A stretch of 64,000 nucleotides of DNA from Tuwongella immobilis. GTDB taxonomy: Bacteria > Planctomycetota > Planctomycetia > Gemmatales > Gemmataceae. The stretch is from the NCBI RefSeq assembly GCF_901538355.1, contig NZ_LR593887.1:2146920-2210919 (forward strand). Direction: 5' to 3'. Positions within the stretch are counted from its first letter, which is position 1; the number at the start of each line of letters is the position of its first letter. The position numbers were made by a program, and so were the translations under genes. This document shows positions 56,207-64,000 of this stretch, piece by piece. The notes under the pieces are model-generated. The model saw only the letters and a list, made by a program, of their open reading frames with translations. It made no database searches and had not been told where the DNA came from.

Positions 56207-56908
56207 TCACACGGGGAACTGGATGCGATAGATGGTGCCCGAACGAATACGGCCATCTGCCGCTTGCCATTGATGGGCGGAAGTCGTGATTTGCCAAGTG
56301 GTTCTGGCAATTGCCTGTCGGAACTGCTCGGCGGGGGGCCGGTCCAAATCGCTCAGCCAACAGACGCCGCCGGGCAACAACACCTGTTCCAACAATGCTA
56401 ACAAGGGAGCGATGTTGCGACGTTCGTAAATCAAGTCCGCCGCGAGAATGACCGGCACCCGCAGGTCGGCTGGAGGCGTTCGCCAATCGAGTGCCATGGT
56501 TTGAAATCGCTCGAAGCCGTTGCGGCGGGCGTTGGCTTCCACGAACTGCAAGGCCGTGACTTCGTAATCGGTGAACAGCACGTTTGCCCCGCGAGCGAGA
56601 GCGGCGAGCCCGGCCAGGCCCAAGCCGCAACCCAATTCCAACACCGACTGCGGCGTGCCATCGGGATTGGTAAAGTCTTCCTGCATCAGACGTTCGGCGA
56701 GGAACCGCGACGCGGGCCAGATGTCCGCCCAATAGGGCATGTATTCATCGATTGCAAACGCTTGTTGTACGGTTGGATCGTCCAGCAGCGCATCCATCGA
56801 ATGCGGCGCTTCCACCTCGAAGGTGCGTTCGCCGATGGGGATTCGGTGGACGATTCGCTGGGCAACGGCCTGCTCGGGGGTGCGAATGAGATGCGGTTGC
56901 AGGCTCAT
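56207..56908 (-). CDS. Class I SAM-dependent methyltransferase, ETFB-lysine/METTL20-like
   Basis: 233 residues from the ATG at 56908, which overlaps the phosphoesterase stop (ATGA); the frame is open 76 codons further, but that sequence is unlike the family. The SAM-binding glycine loop is VLELGCGLGLAGLAAL (89-104), with the acidic residue in NVLFTDYE. The stretch EYMPYWADIWPASRFLAERL and the post-II motif LAADLIYERRN are typical of the protein-lysine methyltransferases related to METTL20/PrmB-like enzymes. The substrate is probably a protein (electron-transfer flavoprotein or a ribosomal protein), but this is inference. Confidence 0.85.
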   Translation of the reverse strand: MSLQPHLIRTPEQAVAQRIVHRIPIGERTFEVEAPHSMDALLDDPTVQQAFAIDEYMPYWADIWPASRFLAERLMQEDFTNPDGTPQSVLELGCGLGLAGLAALARGANVLFTDYEVTALQFVEANARRNGFERFQTMALDWRTPPADLRVPVILAADLIYERRNIAPLLALLEQVLLPGGVCWLSDLDRPPAEQFRQAIARTTWQITTSAHQWQAADGRIRSGTIYRIQFPV

Positions 56909-57759
56909 GTTGCACCATATCGTTGCACACAGGCGACGAGTTCCGCTTGCGTGAGCGGGCGATCGGTGGGGAACAGGCAAAATGCCCCCGGTCGATCGGA
57001 CGAATCGATGATTAACTGCTTGGTATTGGGGGTAGCAAAGCCTTCTTCGCAAGCAATGTGCCCACTGATGAGTAGGTCGGCGTCCACCTTTTGCAGGAAC
57101 GCCTCGATGTTGGCTTGCGAGGTATCTCGCCCCCAAACCAGACTGTGCAGCGCACCACCGACTTGGTGATCGGCCAGCGGGATTTCCGGATGTTCCAGCC
57201 CGGCTTGGCTAAACTGCGACATCTTTGCGGCGGTTGGCAGACTGTGCGACAGAAAGATCCGATTCGGCGTCCGCAGTGCTGCCGGAAGATGCGCAAAGAC
57301 TTGCTGGTATGTGCGATAAATCTCCGGGGCGGCTGACCCGTACGCCGTCTCGACCCCCTCCCGAAACAGCCGATTGAAGTCCTCTTCGCCTTTGGAAATC
57401 ATGCGATCGGTCCATTGCGCCAGCTCGTGATTCCCGACCAAATAGTGCACCTGCTTGGGATACTGGCACTTGAGTGCGCAGCACAGATCGACCAACTGGT
57501 GCGATTTGTCTCCCCCGGTGGGGTAGCGAAAGGGGCCGTGAATCACTTCCTGGAAGACGATATGCCGATGGGGGTTCTGTCCCAGCGCAGCGCGTTCCAT
57601 GACGAGTTGGAAGGTGCCGAGTTGACCATGAAGGTCGCCGACGAGCAGCACCTCTTGGACATCGGTAAGGTCAATCAAGCGTCCTTTGCGACCCGGGGTG
57701 CTTCGGAAGGCTTCAATTGCTTGGCGAAGGGTACGGAGCAGTCGATCTGGTGCGGGCAT
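56905..57759 (-). CDS. Calcineurin-like (PPP-type) metallophosphoesterase with an altered metal motif
   Basis: 284 residues. It has the metallophosphoesterase motifs VGDLHGQLG (41-45 core), LVGNHE (109-112), VWGRD and LLISGHI near the C-terminus. The middle motif GDxVDRG, which supplies the bridging aspartate in PPP phosphatases, is absent; the aligned stretch reads VFQEVIHGPFR. Catalysis is therefore uncertain, with Glu possibly replacing Asp. The substrate is unknown. It is the first gene of the minus-strand cluster and is divergent from the CBS gene at 58226 across a 466 bp gap. Confidence 0.8.
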   Translation of the reverse strand: MPAPDRLLRTLRQAIEAFRSTPGRKGRLIDLTDVQEVLLVGDLHGQLGTFQLVMERAALGQNPHRHIVFQEVIHGPFRYPTGGDKSHQLVDLCCALKCQYPKQVHYLVGNHELAQWTDRMISKGEEDFNRLFREGVETAYGSAAPEIYRTYQQVFAHLPAALRTPNRIFLSHSLPTAAKMSQFSQAGLEHPEIPLADHQVGGALHSLVWGRDTSQANIEAFLQKVDADLLISGHIACEEGFATPNTKQLIIDSSDRPGAFCLFPTDRPLTQAELVACVQRYGAT

Positions 57760-58225
57760 AAGTCGGACCCGAGGGGCGAAAGCGAGCCGAAATCGTGGAA
57801 TCTATCTTGCGAACCGAATCCGATCCGACAAGAGCAGCCGCGTCAAAAAAGGGGGGAGGTATCGGTCCGGAGTGGGGCGGCTTCGCGTCATCGTGCGGGG
57901 GAGGCGCGGAAAATCTGGAAAAAAATCCTGGGAATCGTGTACGGTACGCTTCAGACAATATACAGTACCAAAGAGGGCCAAGGTGCGTTGACCGACACAC
58001 CGGGCAGGCCCACCTCTGCATGAGACCGACACGACCGAACCACCACAGCCTGATTGCCAATCCCGAGACGTGGAATTCCGCTGTCGATTCAATCCCAGTG
58101 GAGTTCTGCGACCGAAGCGTTCCCGGAATCCCAGCGAGTCCGATCTGACGGTGACGCTTAGACGATCCAGCCAGGATTGGGGTGCGATCCCAGGGGATGC
58201 TGCTGGCTCAAGCCAAGGGCGACGG
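57760..58225. other. 466 bp divergent intergenic region
   Basis: It separates the phosphoesterase (minus) and CBS-domain (plus) genes. I see no convincing gene. It holds a GGTAC/GTACC inverted repeat (57943-57947 and 57965-57969) enclosing an AT-rich caatatac, plausibly part of a promoter or operator, and purine-rich runs near 57846-57860. The CBS frame stays open back to a GTG at 58070, so a longer CBS protein cannot be excluded. Confidence 0.4.
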
Positions 58226-58693
58226 ATGGAATTGTCCCGCAATCTCCGAGTCGATTCCGTATCGCGGCTCGACCCCACGCCACCGCGAATTGTGCCGCAC
58301 ACGGCCACGGTGGCGGATGCCGTCGCTCAGATGCGCACCAAGCGCGTGGGCTGTTTGGTGGTATGCCAACAGGATCGCATGATTGGCATCTTCACCGAAC
58401 GCGATTTGATGACCCGGGTGGTGGGCACGCATCGCGGGTTGCAGGTGGGCATTACGGAAGTGATGACACCGGATCCGGTCTGTGTTTCGCCCCAGGATTC
58501 GATCCGGGTTGCCATTGAACGAATGCAGTCGGGCGGGTATCGACACCTTCCGGTGGTGATTGCCTCCCACCAACCGATTGGGATTTTATCGGTCAAACGG
58601 ATTGTGCATTACCTGGTCGAACATTTTCCAGGCACGATTTATAATTTGCCCCCCGACCCGGGTGTGGTCCCGAGGGAGCGAGAAGGGGCGTGA
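58226..58693 (+). CDS. CBS-domain protein (tandem CBS pair)
   Basis: 155 residues from the ATG at 58226 (AAGGG ten bases upstream). Two CBS motifs make up most of it: PHTATVADAVAQMRTKRVGC...DRMIGIFTERDLMTRVV and PDPVCVSPQDSIRVAIERMQSGGYRHLPVV...GILSVKRIVHYL. CBS pairs bind AMP, ATP, SAM or NADH and report the energy or redox state. There is no catalytic domain. It lies 100 bp before korA, and a second CBS protein follows korB, so I infer a regulatory link to the oxidoreductase. Weak ribosome site; the start could be earlier. Confidence 0.85.
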   Translation: MELSRNLRVDSVSRLDPTPPRIVPHTATVADAVAQMRTKRVGCLVVCQQDRMIGIFTERDLMTRVVGTHRGLQVGITEVMTPDPVCVSPQDSIRVAIERMQSGGYRHLPVVIASHQPIGILSVKRIVHYLVEHFPGTIYNLPPDPGVVPREREGA

Positions 58694-58793
58694 AGCGAAC
58701 TCGCGATCGGATGGCCGGTAGCGTTGGCCGGGTTACTCTCCGGGGATTTGTCTCCCCAACCCGGTGGCTTGTCACTTTTGCCATGAGGTTGTC

Positions 58794-60725
58794 ATGACTG
58801 CTGCGAATGCGTCCGGTGATTCCTCGCCGGTGGACGCTGTGCGGAACGGATCCCGTCCTGTCCAGGAACTCGAATCGGTAACCATCCGGTTCGCCGGTGA
58901 CTCCGGCGATGGGATGCAGTTGGCCGGCACTCAGTTTACGAACACGTCGGCAATTCTTGGCAACGACATCAGCACGCTGCCAGACTTCCCGGCGGAAATC
59001 CGCGCTCCGGCTGGTACCCTCGCCGGGGTTTCGGGCTTCCAAGTCCATTTCTCCAGTAGCGAAATTTTCACGCCCGGCGACCGGCTCAACACCCTGGTTG
59101 CCATGAACCCCGCCGCGCTGAAAACCAACCTGCGCGACCTGGAAGACGGCGGAATTCTGCTGGTCAATACCGATGGATTTGGCACGTCCGACCTCGTCAA
59201 AGCCAACTACAAAGTCAACCCGCTGGAAGATGGCTCGCTGAAGAATTATCGCCTGGTCAAAGTGGCGATCAACAAGCTGAACAAAGAAGCCGTCAAAGAA
59301 GTCAAGCTCAGCCCCCGCGAAGTGGATCGCTGCAAAAACTTCTTCGCGCTCGGCCTGGTCTGCTGGCTGTACGAACGACCGCTGGAACCGACTCTGAAGT
59401 GGATCCGCGAAAAGTTTGGCAAGAATCCCGCCGTGATGGAAGCCAATACCCTGACGCTCAAGGCGGGGTATAACTATGGCGATACGGTCGAATTGTTGCC
59501 CGTGCATTATCGCGTGCCCAAGGCGAAGATTGCCCCGGGCACCTATCGCAAGATCACTGGCAACGAAGCGATGGCGCTCGGACTGGTGGCCGCAACGCAA
59601 CTGGCCAAAAAGCAGATGCTGTATGCCACCTATCCGATCACCCCGGCATCCGACATTCTGCATCAACTCGCCGATATGAAGCGCTACGGCGTCAAGACGA
59701 TGCAAGCCGAAGACGAAATCGCCGCCGTGGGCATGGCCATTGGCGCGAGCTTCGGTGGAGCTGTCGGCGTCACTGGCACTTCCGGGCCGGGCGTCTGCCT
59801 GAAGTCGGAAGCAATCGGTTTGGCGGTGATGACCGAATTGCCGTTGGTGATTATCGATGTGCAACGCGGTGGCCCTTCGACCGGGTTGCCGACCAAGACC
59901 GAACAAGCCGACCTGCTGCAAGCGATGTTCGGCCGCAACGGGGAATGCCCGGTGCCGATTTTGGCCCCGCAATCGCCGTCGGATTGCTTCGACATGGTGT
60001 ATGAAGCGGTGCGCATTGCCACCCGATTCATGACCCCGGTATTCGTGCTGAGCGATGGTTACTTGGCCAACGGTGCCGAGCCGTGGGCGATTCCCAAGAT
60101 CGATTCGCTTCCGAAGATCGAAATCAAGCACATTACGACGCCGAACTCGACGGATGGCCAAACGCACGAAAACGGTGCGGGCGAACCGGGCAAGTATCTG
60201 CCGTATAAGCGGGATGAACTGCTGGCTCGTCCGTGGGCGGTTCCCGGGACGCCGGGGCTGGAACACCGCATCGGCGGTCTGGAAAAGCAAGACATCACCG
60301 GCAACATTAGCTACGATTCGGCCAATCACGAGCACATGATCCACACTCGGGCTAAGAAGGTCGAGAATATCGCATTGACGATTCCCGATCTGACTGTCAG
60401 CGGCCCGGAAGAAGGGGATCTGCTGGTGATCGGCTGGGGTGGCACGCACGGCTCGCTGTATACCGCCGTGCAACGCGCCCAACGCAAGGGATACAAGGTG
60501 GCGCATGCCCATTTGCGCTATCTGAATCCGATGCCGAAGAACACGGGCGAAGTCCTCGCACGCTACAAAAAGGTGCTGGTGCCCGAACTGAATTGCGGCC
60601 AGCTTCTGATGTTGCTGCGATCGAAGTATCTGGTGCCCGCCGAAGGACTCAACAAGGTTCAAGGCAAGCCGTTTTTGGTCAGCGAAATCGAAGCGAAGAT
60701 CGAGCAATTGCTCGCCGCTTCTTGA
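58794..60725 (+). CDS. korA: 2-oxoacid:ferredoxin oxidoreductase, alpha subunit (gamma-alpha fusion)
   Basis: 643 residues from the ATG at 58794, with GAGG five bases upstream. With the beta subunit it oxidatively decarboxylates a 2-oxoacid, probably 2-oxoglutarate, to acyl-CoA, passing electrons to ferredoxin. Residues 30-215 are the gamma domain ([31 protein letters not shown]). Residues about 240-640 are the alpha part, with the substrate- and CoA-side motifs [41 protein letters not shown] and [20 protein letters not shown]. The two-gene, gamma-alpha-fused arrangement is the KorAB type common in aerobes; the substrate is inferred from family resemblance. The beta gene follows 50 bp downstream. 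Confidence 0.9.
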   Translation: MTAANASGDSSPVDAVRNGSRPVQELESVTIRFAGDSGDGMQLAGTQFTNTSAILGNDISTLPDFPAEIRAPAGTLAGVSGFQVHFSSSEIFTPGDRLNTLVAMNPAALKTNLRDLEDGGILLVNTDGFGTSDLVKANYKVNPLEDGSLKNYRLVKVAINKLNKEAVKEVKLSPREVDRCKNFFALGLVCWLYERPLEPTLKWIREKFGKNPAVMEANTLTLKAGYNYGDTVELLPVHYRVPKAKIAPGTYRKITGNEAMALGLVAATQLAKKQMLYATYPITPASDILHQLADMKRYGVKTMQAEDEIAAVGMAIGASFGGAVGVTGTSGPGVCLKSEAIGLAVMTELPLVIIDVQRGGPSTGLPTKTEQADLLQAMFGRNGECPVPILAPQSPSDCFDMVYEAVRIATRFMTPVFVLSDGYLANGAEPWAIPKIDSLPKIEIKHITTPNSTDGQTHENGAGEPGKYLPYKRDELLARPWAVPGTPGLEHRIGGLEKQDITGNISYDSANHEHMIHTRAKKVENIALTIPDLTVSGPEEGDLLVIGWGGTHGSLYTAVQRAQRKGYKVAHAHLRYLNPMPKNTGEVLARYKKVLVPELNCGQLLMLLRSKYLVPAEGLNKVQGKPFLVSEIEAKIEQLLAAS

Positions 60726-60775
60726 GTGGCTTTCTCTCCCGAATGAATCTGTGATCAACTGAGGTTGTTTTCGGT

Positions 60776-61795
60776 ATGTCCACAACATCGCTTCCGACGC
60801 TGACCGCGAAGGATCTCACCACGGATCAAGAGGTCCGCTGGTGCCCCGGCTGTGGCGACTATTCGATTCTCGCCCAAATGAAAAAGGCGCTCACCACGGT
60901 TGGCATTCCGCGTGAGCAAATGGTGTTTATTTCGGGGATTGGCTGCTCGAGCCGTTTCCCGTATTACATGAATACCTATGGCTTCCACACCATCCACGGC
61001 CGCGCTCCGACGATCGCCAGCGGCCTGCGATTGGTGCGGCCCGATCTGCAAGTGTGGGTCGTAACGGGTGACGGTGACGGCTTGTCGATCGGTGGGAACC
61101 ATCTGGTTCACGCGATCCGCCGAAATATGGATCTCAAGATTCTGTTGTTCAACAACGAAATCTATGGCTTGACCAAGGGGCAATATTCCCCCACGTCGCG
61201 CCTGGGAACCAAGACGAAATCGACCCCGCAAGGCTCGCTGGATAACCCGATTCGTCCGCTGTCGCTGGCGATTGGGGCGGAAGCGACCTTCGTGGCCCGG
61301 ACGATCGACATTGATGTGGCCCATATGACCGCCACGCTGCAACGGGCAGCCGCTCACAAGGGCACCGCCTTCGTAGAAATCTATCAAAACTGCAAGATTT
61401 TCAACGATGGCGTGTACGAATACGCGACCGATAAGAGTGTCAAAGCCGACAACGTGCTGTATCTGGAGCACGGCAAGCCGATGATTTTCGGAAAAGACCG
61501 AAATAAGGGCATCCGCCTGAACGGTCTGAAGCCCGAAGTCGTCGAATTGGGGAACGGCATCACTGCGGATGATCTGATCATCCACGATGAAGCCGCCGAC
61601 GAACCGACGCTGGCATACCTGCTCAGCCGAATGGTCTACCCGGAATTCCCCGAATGCGTCGGCGTCTTCCGTGCCATCCAACAGCCGACCTACGAATCGC
61701 TGTTGGATGACCAAGTGCAAGGCGTGATCAAAGCCAAGGGGCCTGGGAAGATCGAAGATCTGTTCAAGGCCGAGGATATTTGGGTGGTCGAATGA
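60776..61795 (+). CDS. korB: 2-oxoacid:ferredoxin oxidoreductase, beta subunit
   Basis: 339 residues. It is the TPP- and [4Fe-4S]-binding subunit. The TPP/Mg site is GDGDGLSIGGNHLVHAIRR followed by LFNNEIYGLTKGQ. Cluster ligands are probably the cysteines of RWCPGCGDYSI, GIGCSSRFP and the late PECVGVF. The sequence PTSRLGTKTKSTPQGS is typical of KorB. A GAGG lies 11 bases before the ATG. It is co-transcribed with korA and followed by a CBS-zinc-ribbon gene 61 bp downstream. Confidence 0.93.
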   Translation: MSTTSLPTLTAKDLTTDQEVRWCPGCGDYSILAQMKKALTTVGIPREQMVFISGIGCSSRFPYYMNTYGFHTIHGRAPTIASGLRLVRPDLQVWVVTGDGDGLSIGGNHLVHAIRRNMDLKILLFNNEIYGLTKGQYSPTSRLGTKTKSTPQGSLDNPIRPLSLAIGAEATFVARTIDIDVAHMTATLQRAAAHKGTAFVEIYQNCKIFNDGVYEYATDKSVKADNVLYLEHGKPMIFGKDRNKGIRLNGLKPEVVELGNGITADDLIIHDEAADEPTLAYLLSRMVYPEFPECVGVFRAIQQPTYESLLDDQVQGVIKAKGPGKIEDLFKAEDIWVVE

Positions 61796-61856
61796 TCACC
61801 CGCCCGTAAGGAGACCCTCTGCGTTCGCCGCCCACGCGGACGCAGATCGCGACCCC

Positions 61857-62372
61857 ATGATCTGCCCCTCTTGCGGACACGTGAATCTACCGGGTGCGGA
61901 TACCTGTGACAATTGTCTCAGTGATCTGAGCCCGTTGGATCTCCCCATTCCGCAAGATCGGGTGGAAGCGAGCCTGATGATGCACACCATCTTCGCGCTC
62001 GAACCCCGCGCCCCGGTCACGTTGCCTCTGTCGGCCACGCTCGCCGAAGTCATCGCACTCATGATCCAACGCGAAGTCGGGGCCGTGCTCCTCATCGACG
62101 AAGCCGATCAAGTCTGTGGCATTATCACCGAACGCGATTTCCTGACCAAACTGATCGGTGTCGTGCCCAACTACGACCGACTCCCCGCACGGCAATTCAT
62201 GACCCACGATCCCGAAACGGTGGCCCCGCGAGACACCCTTGCCACCGCATTGGGGAAAATGGATCTGGGCGGCTATCGCCACCTTCCTGTCGTCAACGAT
62301 GGCAAAGCTGTCGGCCTCATTTCGGTCCGCGATATCATCGACCACATGACCCGCATGACGCTCAAAGGTTGA
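61857..62372 (+). CDS. Zinc-ribbon plus tandem CBS-domain protein
   Basis: 171 residues. An N-terminal zinc ribbon (C3-P-S-C6 ... C17-D-N-C20) is followed by two CBS motifs: PLSATLAEVIALMIQREVGAV...GIITERDFLTKLIG and DPETVAPRDTLATALGKMDL...YRHLPVV...GLISVRDIID. The second half resembles the CBS protein before korA, suggesting duplication. CBS pairs sense adenine nucleotides. It lies 61 bp after korB on the same strand, so I infer a regulatory role for the oxidoreductase complex. Confidence 0.87.
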   Translation: MICPSCGHVNLPGADTCDNCLSDLSPLDLPIPQDRVEASLMMHTIFALEPRAPVTLPLSATLAEVIALMIQREVGAVLLIDEADQVCGIITERDFLTKLIGVVPNYDRLPARQFMTHDPETVAPRDTLATALGKMDLGGYRHLPVVNDGKAVGLISVRDIIDHMTRMTLKG

Positions 62373-62539
62373 TTCCTGGCTTGAAACACCCGCCGATTCC
62401 GATCCGCGAGTGGGCAAATTCCGGCAACGGATTGTTGCATCCAACGGAATATGCTAATTTGTCGAAATTGGAGCCTTTCTTTCCACCCGTCCATTGGGAT
62501 GGGCACGCAGACACGACGCATTCTCGAAGGGATTGTCAC

Positions 62540-63316
62540 ATGGATCGGCGAACCGCGATTCTGACGGCAACGGCGACGCTCTTGGCCGGTGCCAAGGTGA
62601 GGGCGCAGGGCGATCCGAAGCGAGCCGGGACCGTCAAATCGAATGTCGAATATGCGTCGGTTGGCGGGAAATCGCTCCGCTTGGATGTGCATCTGCCAAC
62701 CGGCAAAGGCCCATTCCCGGCGATTGTGTTGGTTCATGGCGGCGGATTCACCGGCGGGGCCAAAGGGGGCTACACCGGGGAGTTGGCCCGGCATTTGGCT
62801 CGAAATGGATTCGTGGCATTTGATATCGACTACCGGTTGATGCGCGATTTAGGTCCGGGAGCATCGCTTCCCAAAGCGATTGCCGCCGCTCAGGAAGATC
62901 TTGCCCGTGCGTTCGATTTCGTGATTTCCGAGTCGAAGACATTCGGCATCGACCCCGACCGAGTGGCCGTTGGCGGCGGTTCGGCAGGCGCGATCACGTC
63001 GCTGCTGGCCACGTATGGCCCCGACCGCATGAAGCGACGGCCCAAGGCGGTGGTGGGGCTGTGGGGTGGCATGTACGGGCAAGAATCTGCGATTCAACGC
63101 GGAGATCCACCCATGCTGCTGGTGCATGGCACCGCCGATAAGACAGTCGCCTTCGCGCTGTCCGAGGCGATTGTCGCTGCCGCTCGAAAAGTCGGCGTCG
63201 AAGCGGTGTTGATGCGCGTCGAAAATGGCGGCCACACCTTGCCGCTCAACCAGCGCTACCAAGGCCGGACCATCGCGGAGAGCGTCACCGATTTCCTCAA
63301 GCAACAATTGAAGTAA
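62540..63316 (+). CDS. Exported alpha/beta-hydrolase (esterase/lipase family)
   Basis: 258 residues from the ATG at 62540 (GAAGGGA about eight bases upstream), giving a short twin-arginine-like leader (MDRRTAILTATATLLAGAKV). The fold shows the oxyanion HGGGF (66-70), the nucleophile S148 in GGGSAGA, the acid D200 in HGTADKTV and H232 in NGGHTLPL, a complete catalytic triad of the BD-FAE/hormone-sensitive-lipase type. The substrate is probably an acyl ester or acetylated sugar outside the cytoplasm. It follows the second CBS gene by 167 bp and is probably a separate unit; it is convergent with the next gene. Confidence 0.87.
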   Translation: MDRRTAILTATATLLAGAKVRAQGDPKRAGTVKSNVEYASVGGKSLRLDVHLPTGKGPFPAIVLVHGGGFTGGAKGGYTGELARHLARNGFVAFDIDYRLMRDLGPGASLPKAIAAAQEDLARAFDFVISESKTFGIDPDRVAVGGGSAGAITSLLATYGPDRMKRRPKAVVGLWGGMYGQESAIQRGDPPMLLVHGTADKTVAFALSEAIVAAARKVGVEAVLMRVENGGHTLPLNQRYQGRTIAESVTDFLKQQLK

Positions 63317-63373
63317 TTGGCGAATCGGAATCTGTCGATCTCATCAGCTCTGGTCACGAATCGAGGCAGTTCG

Positions 63374-63775
63374 TCACGAGATCAACGCTAGGAATTGCTC
63401 CCCGACTTCGATGACCAGTGGAGTCGGGAGTCCCCGGGTGTAAATTGCTTGATTTCCTCCGACCCCAGACCGTGCCAACTCGGCAGGCGAAAGCACGCTG
63501 CCAAGTTGAGTGAGCGATTGTAAGGCTTTGCGAAAATAGCAGGCCAATTGCTCCCGTCGTTGTTGCGAATCGACAAACTTGTCAAGTGCTGGCGACGGGC
63601 CAAAACCAAAGCCCGAAGTCGCCTGAATCCGCCACTCTTTCCGAATTTCATCCGGCCACGGTGCCAAGACCGCGTCAGCATCGATCTGGCGTGCCACCTC
63701 AAGCATCCAGACTTCGATGACCAAATCGTAGGCGATGAACTCGGCATCGCGGTAGCGAACCGTGGTTGCAATCAT
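63374..63775 (-). CDS. Hypothetical protein
   Basis: 133 residues from the ATG at 63775, with GGAGG ten bases upstream; the frame is open 31 codons further, but that part is Arg/Pro-rich and unconvincing. The N-terminal half alternates strand and helix (TVRYRDAEFIAYDLVIEVWM; LAPWPDEIRKEW), and the second half is helical (QLACYFRKALQSLTQLGS). No motif is recognised. It is convergent with the hydrolase (57 bp apart) and divergent from the partial gene at 63947. Confidence 0.55.
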   Translation of the reverse strand: MIATTVRYRDAEFIAYDLVIEVWMLEVARQIDADAVLAPWPDEIRKEWRIQATSGFGFGPSPALDKFVDSQQRREQLACYFRKALQSLTQLGSVLSPAELARSGVGGNQAIYTRGLPTPLVIEVGEQFLALIS

Positions 63776-63946
63776 CTTCGAAAAGCCTCCAGATGTCGCT
63801 TTCTGGTTGGATTGTGGTGGTGAGCGTGGTCGTGATTCGCGGGGCAATTCGGGAGTTCGTCGATCCATTGGGTTGCGAACGGTGTTGAATTGCGGGTAGA
63901 ATCGCGATATTGCCTCAACCTCCCGCCTGCCTGGAGAAATCTTCCC

Positions 63947-64000
63947 ATGCGTTCCACACGTCTCTGCTGTTGGCTGTGTGCGCTCGCGTCATTGCTGGCG
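63947..64000 (+). CDS. Start of an exported protein, cut by the right edge
   Basis: The ATG at 63947 has GGAG ten bases upstream and opens 18 codons (MRSTRLCCWLCALASLLA) that look like the start of a signal peptide: basic residues, then a hydrophobic core. The rest of the gene is outside the window. Confidence 0.5.
   Translation, partial: MRSTRLCCWLCALASLLA

Noticed and set aside
57713-58060. A possible small minus-strand gene (115 codons) in the phosphoesterase-CBS gap
   Set aside because: The translation is Arg/Pro/Ser-rich, has no ribosome site and overlaps the phosphoesterase start. The region is better explained as a regulatory gap.

Overview
The window looks like a chromosome segment of a planctomycete of the Gemmataceae type (Gemmata/Tuwongella/Zavarzinella relatives). 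The evidence is GC-rich coding sequence, giant mosaic surface proteins with the N-terminal LESLEDR signature common in planctomycetes, a ThiD2-ThiE fusion, a hypothetical protein opening with an AEWILGTDP-type motif, exported proteins and J-domain-like mosaics. The genus is an inference from gene content. I saw no rRNA, tRNA, CRISPR array, insertion sequence or prophage.

Layout. (1) 1-28205: two enormous, translationally coupled surface-protein genes. The first is cut by the left edge and encodes more than 7,100 residues: RTX calcium-binding repeats, FG-GAP/VCBS repeats, leucine-rich repeats, a glycine-rich block, delta-60-type repeats, PKD-like domains, a dockerin-like segment and a cohesin-like domain. 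The second starts inside the end of the first. It has two cohesin-like domains, an array of Ig-like domains with an exact 327 bp period, and C-terminal VCBS repeats. (2) 28346-32337 (minus): a small Gemmataceae-type hypothetical gene, recQ and a thiamine-phosphate synthase fusion. (3) 32566-34910 (plus): a TolC-like outer-membrane protein and a PhnD-like binding protein. (4) 35093-42406 (plus): a type IIA topoisomerase A/B pair, a small Hsp20 and Lon protease in a tight cluster. (5) 42560-45963 (minus): an operon of an exported hypothetical protein, threonine aldolase, an RluA-type pseudouridine synthase and an exported Mn-type superoxide dismutase. (6) 46074-48747: aroC and, convergent to it, glycyl-tRNA synthetase. 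(7) 48907-54397: the most unusual part, described below. (8) 54403-57759 (minus): a Moco oxidoreductase, flavin reductase, TlpA-like thioredoxin, methyltransferase and a calcineurin-like phosphoesterase. (9) 58226-62372 (plus): 2-oxoacid:ferredoxin oxidoreductase (korAB) flanked by two CBS-domain proteins. (10) 62540-64000: an exported alpha/beta hydrolase, a small hypothetical gene and the first 18 codons of another exported protein.

The candidate new system lies at 50050-54397. A membrane protein with two N-terminal helices and a CARF-like nucleotide-sensing domain is transcribed divergently from three genes joined by ATGA overlaps. The third of these encodes a Lon-like (S16) protease domain, with a Ser166-Lys207 pair spaced almost as in the true Lon of this window, fused to a C-terminal CARF-like domain. 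The first carries a short stretch resembling sigma-factor region 2. The arrangement recalls the CalpL/CalpT/CalpS (SAVED-Lon protease, anti-sigma, sigma) cassette of type III CRISPR systems, but no cas gene or CRISPR array is present here. A perfect 9 bp inverted repeat sits in the divergent promoter region. I infer a stand-alone signal-activated protease or transcription-switch system. Domain assignments were made by eye and were not confirmed by profile searches.
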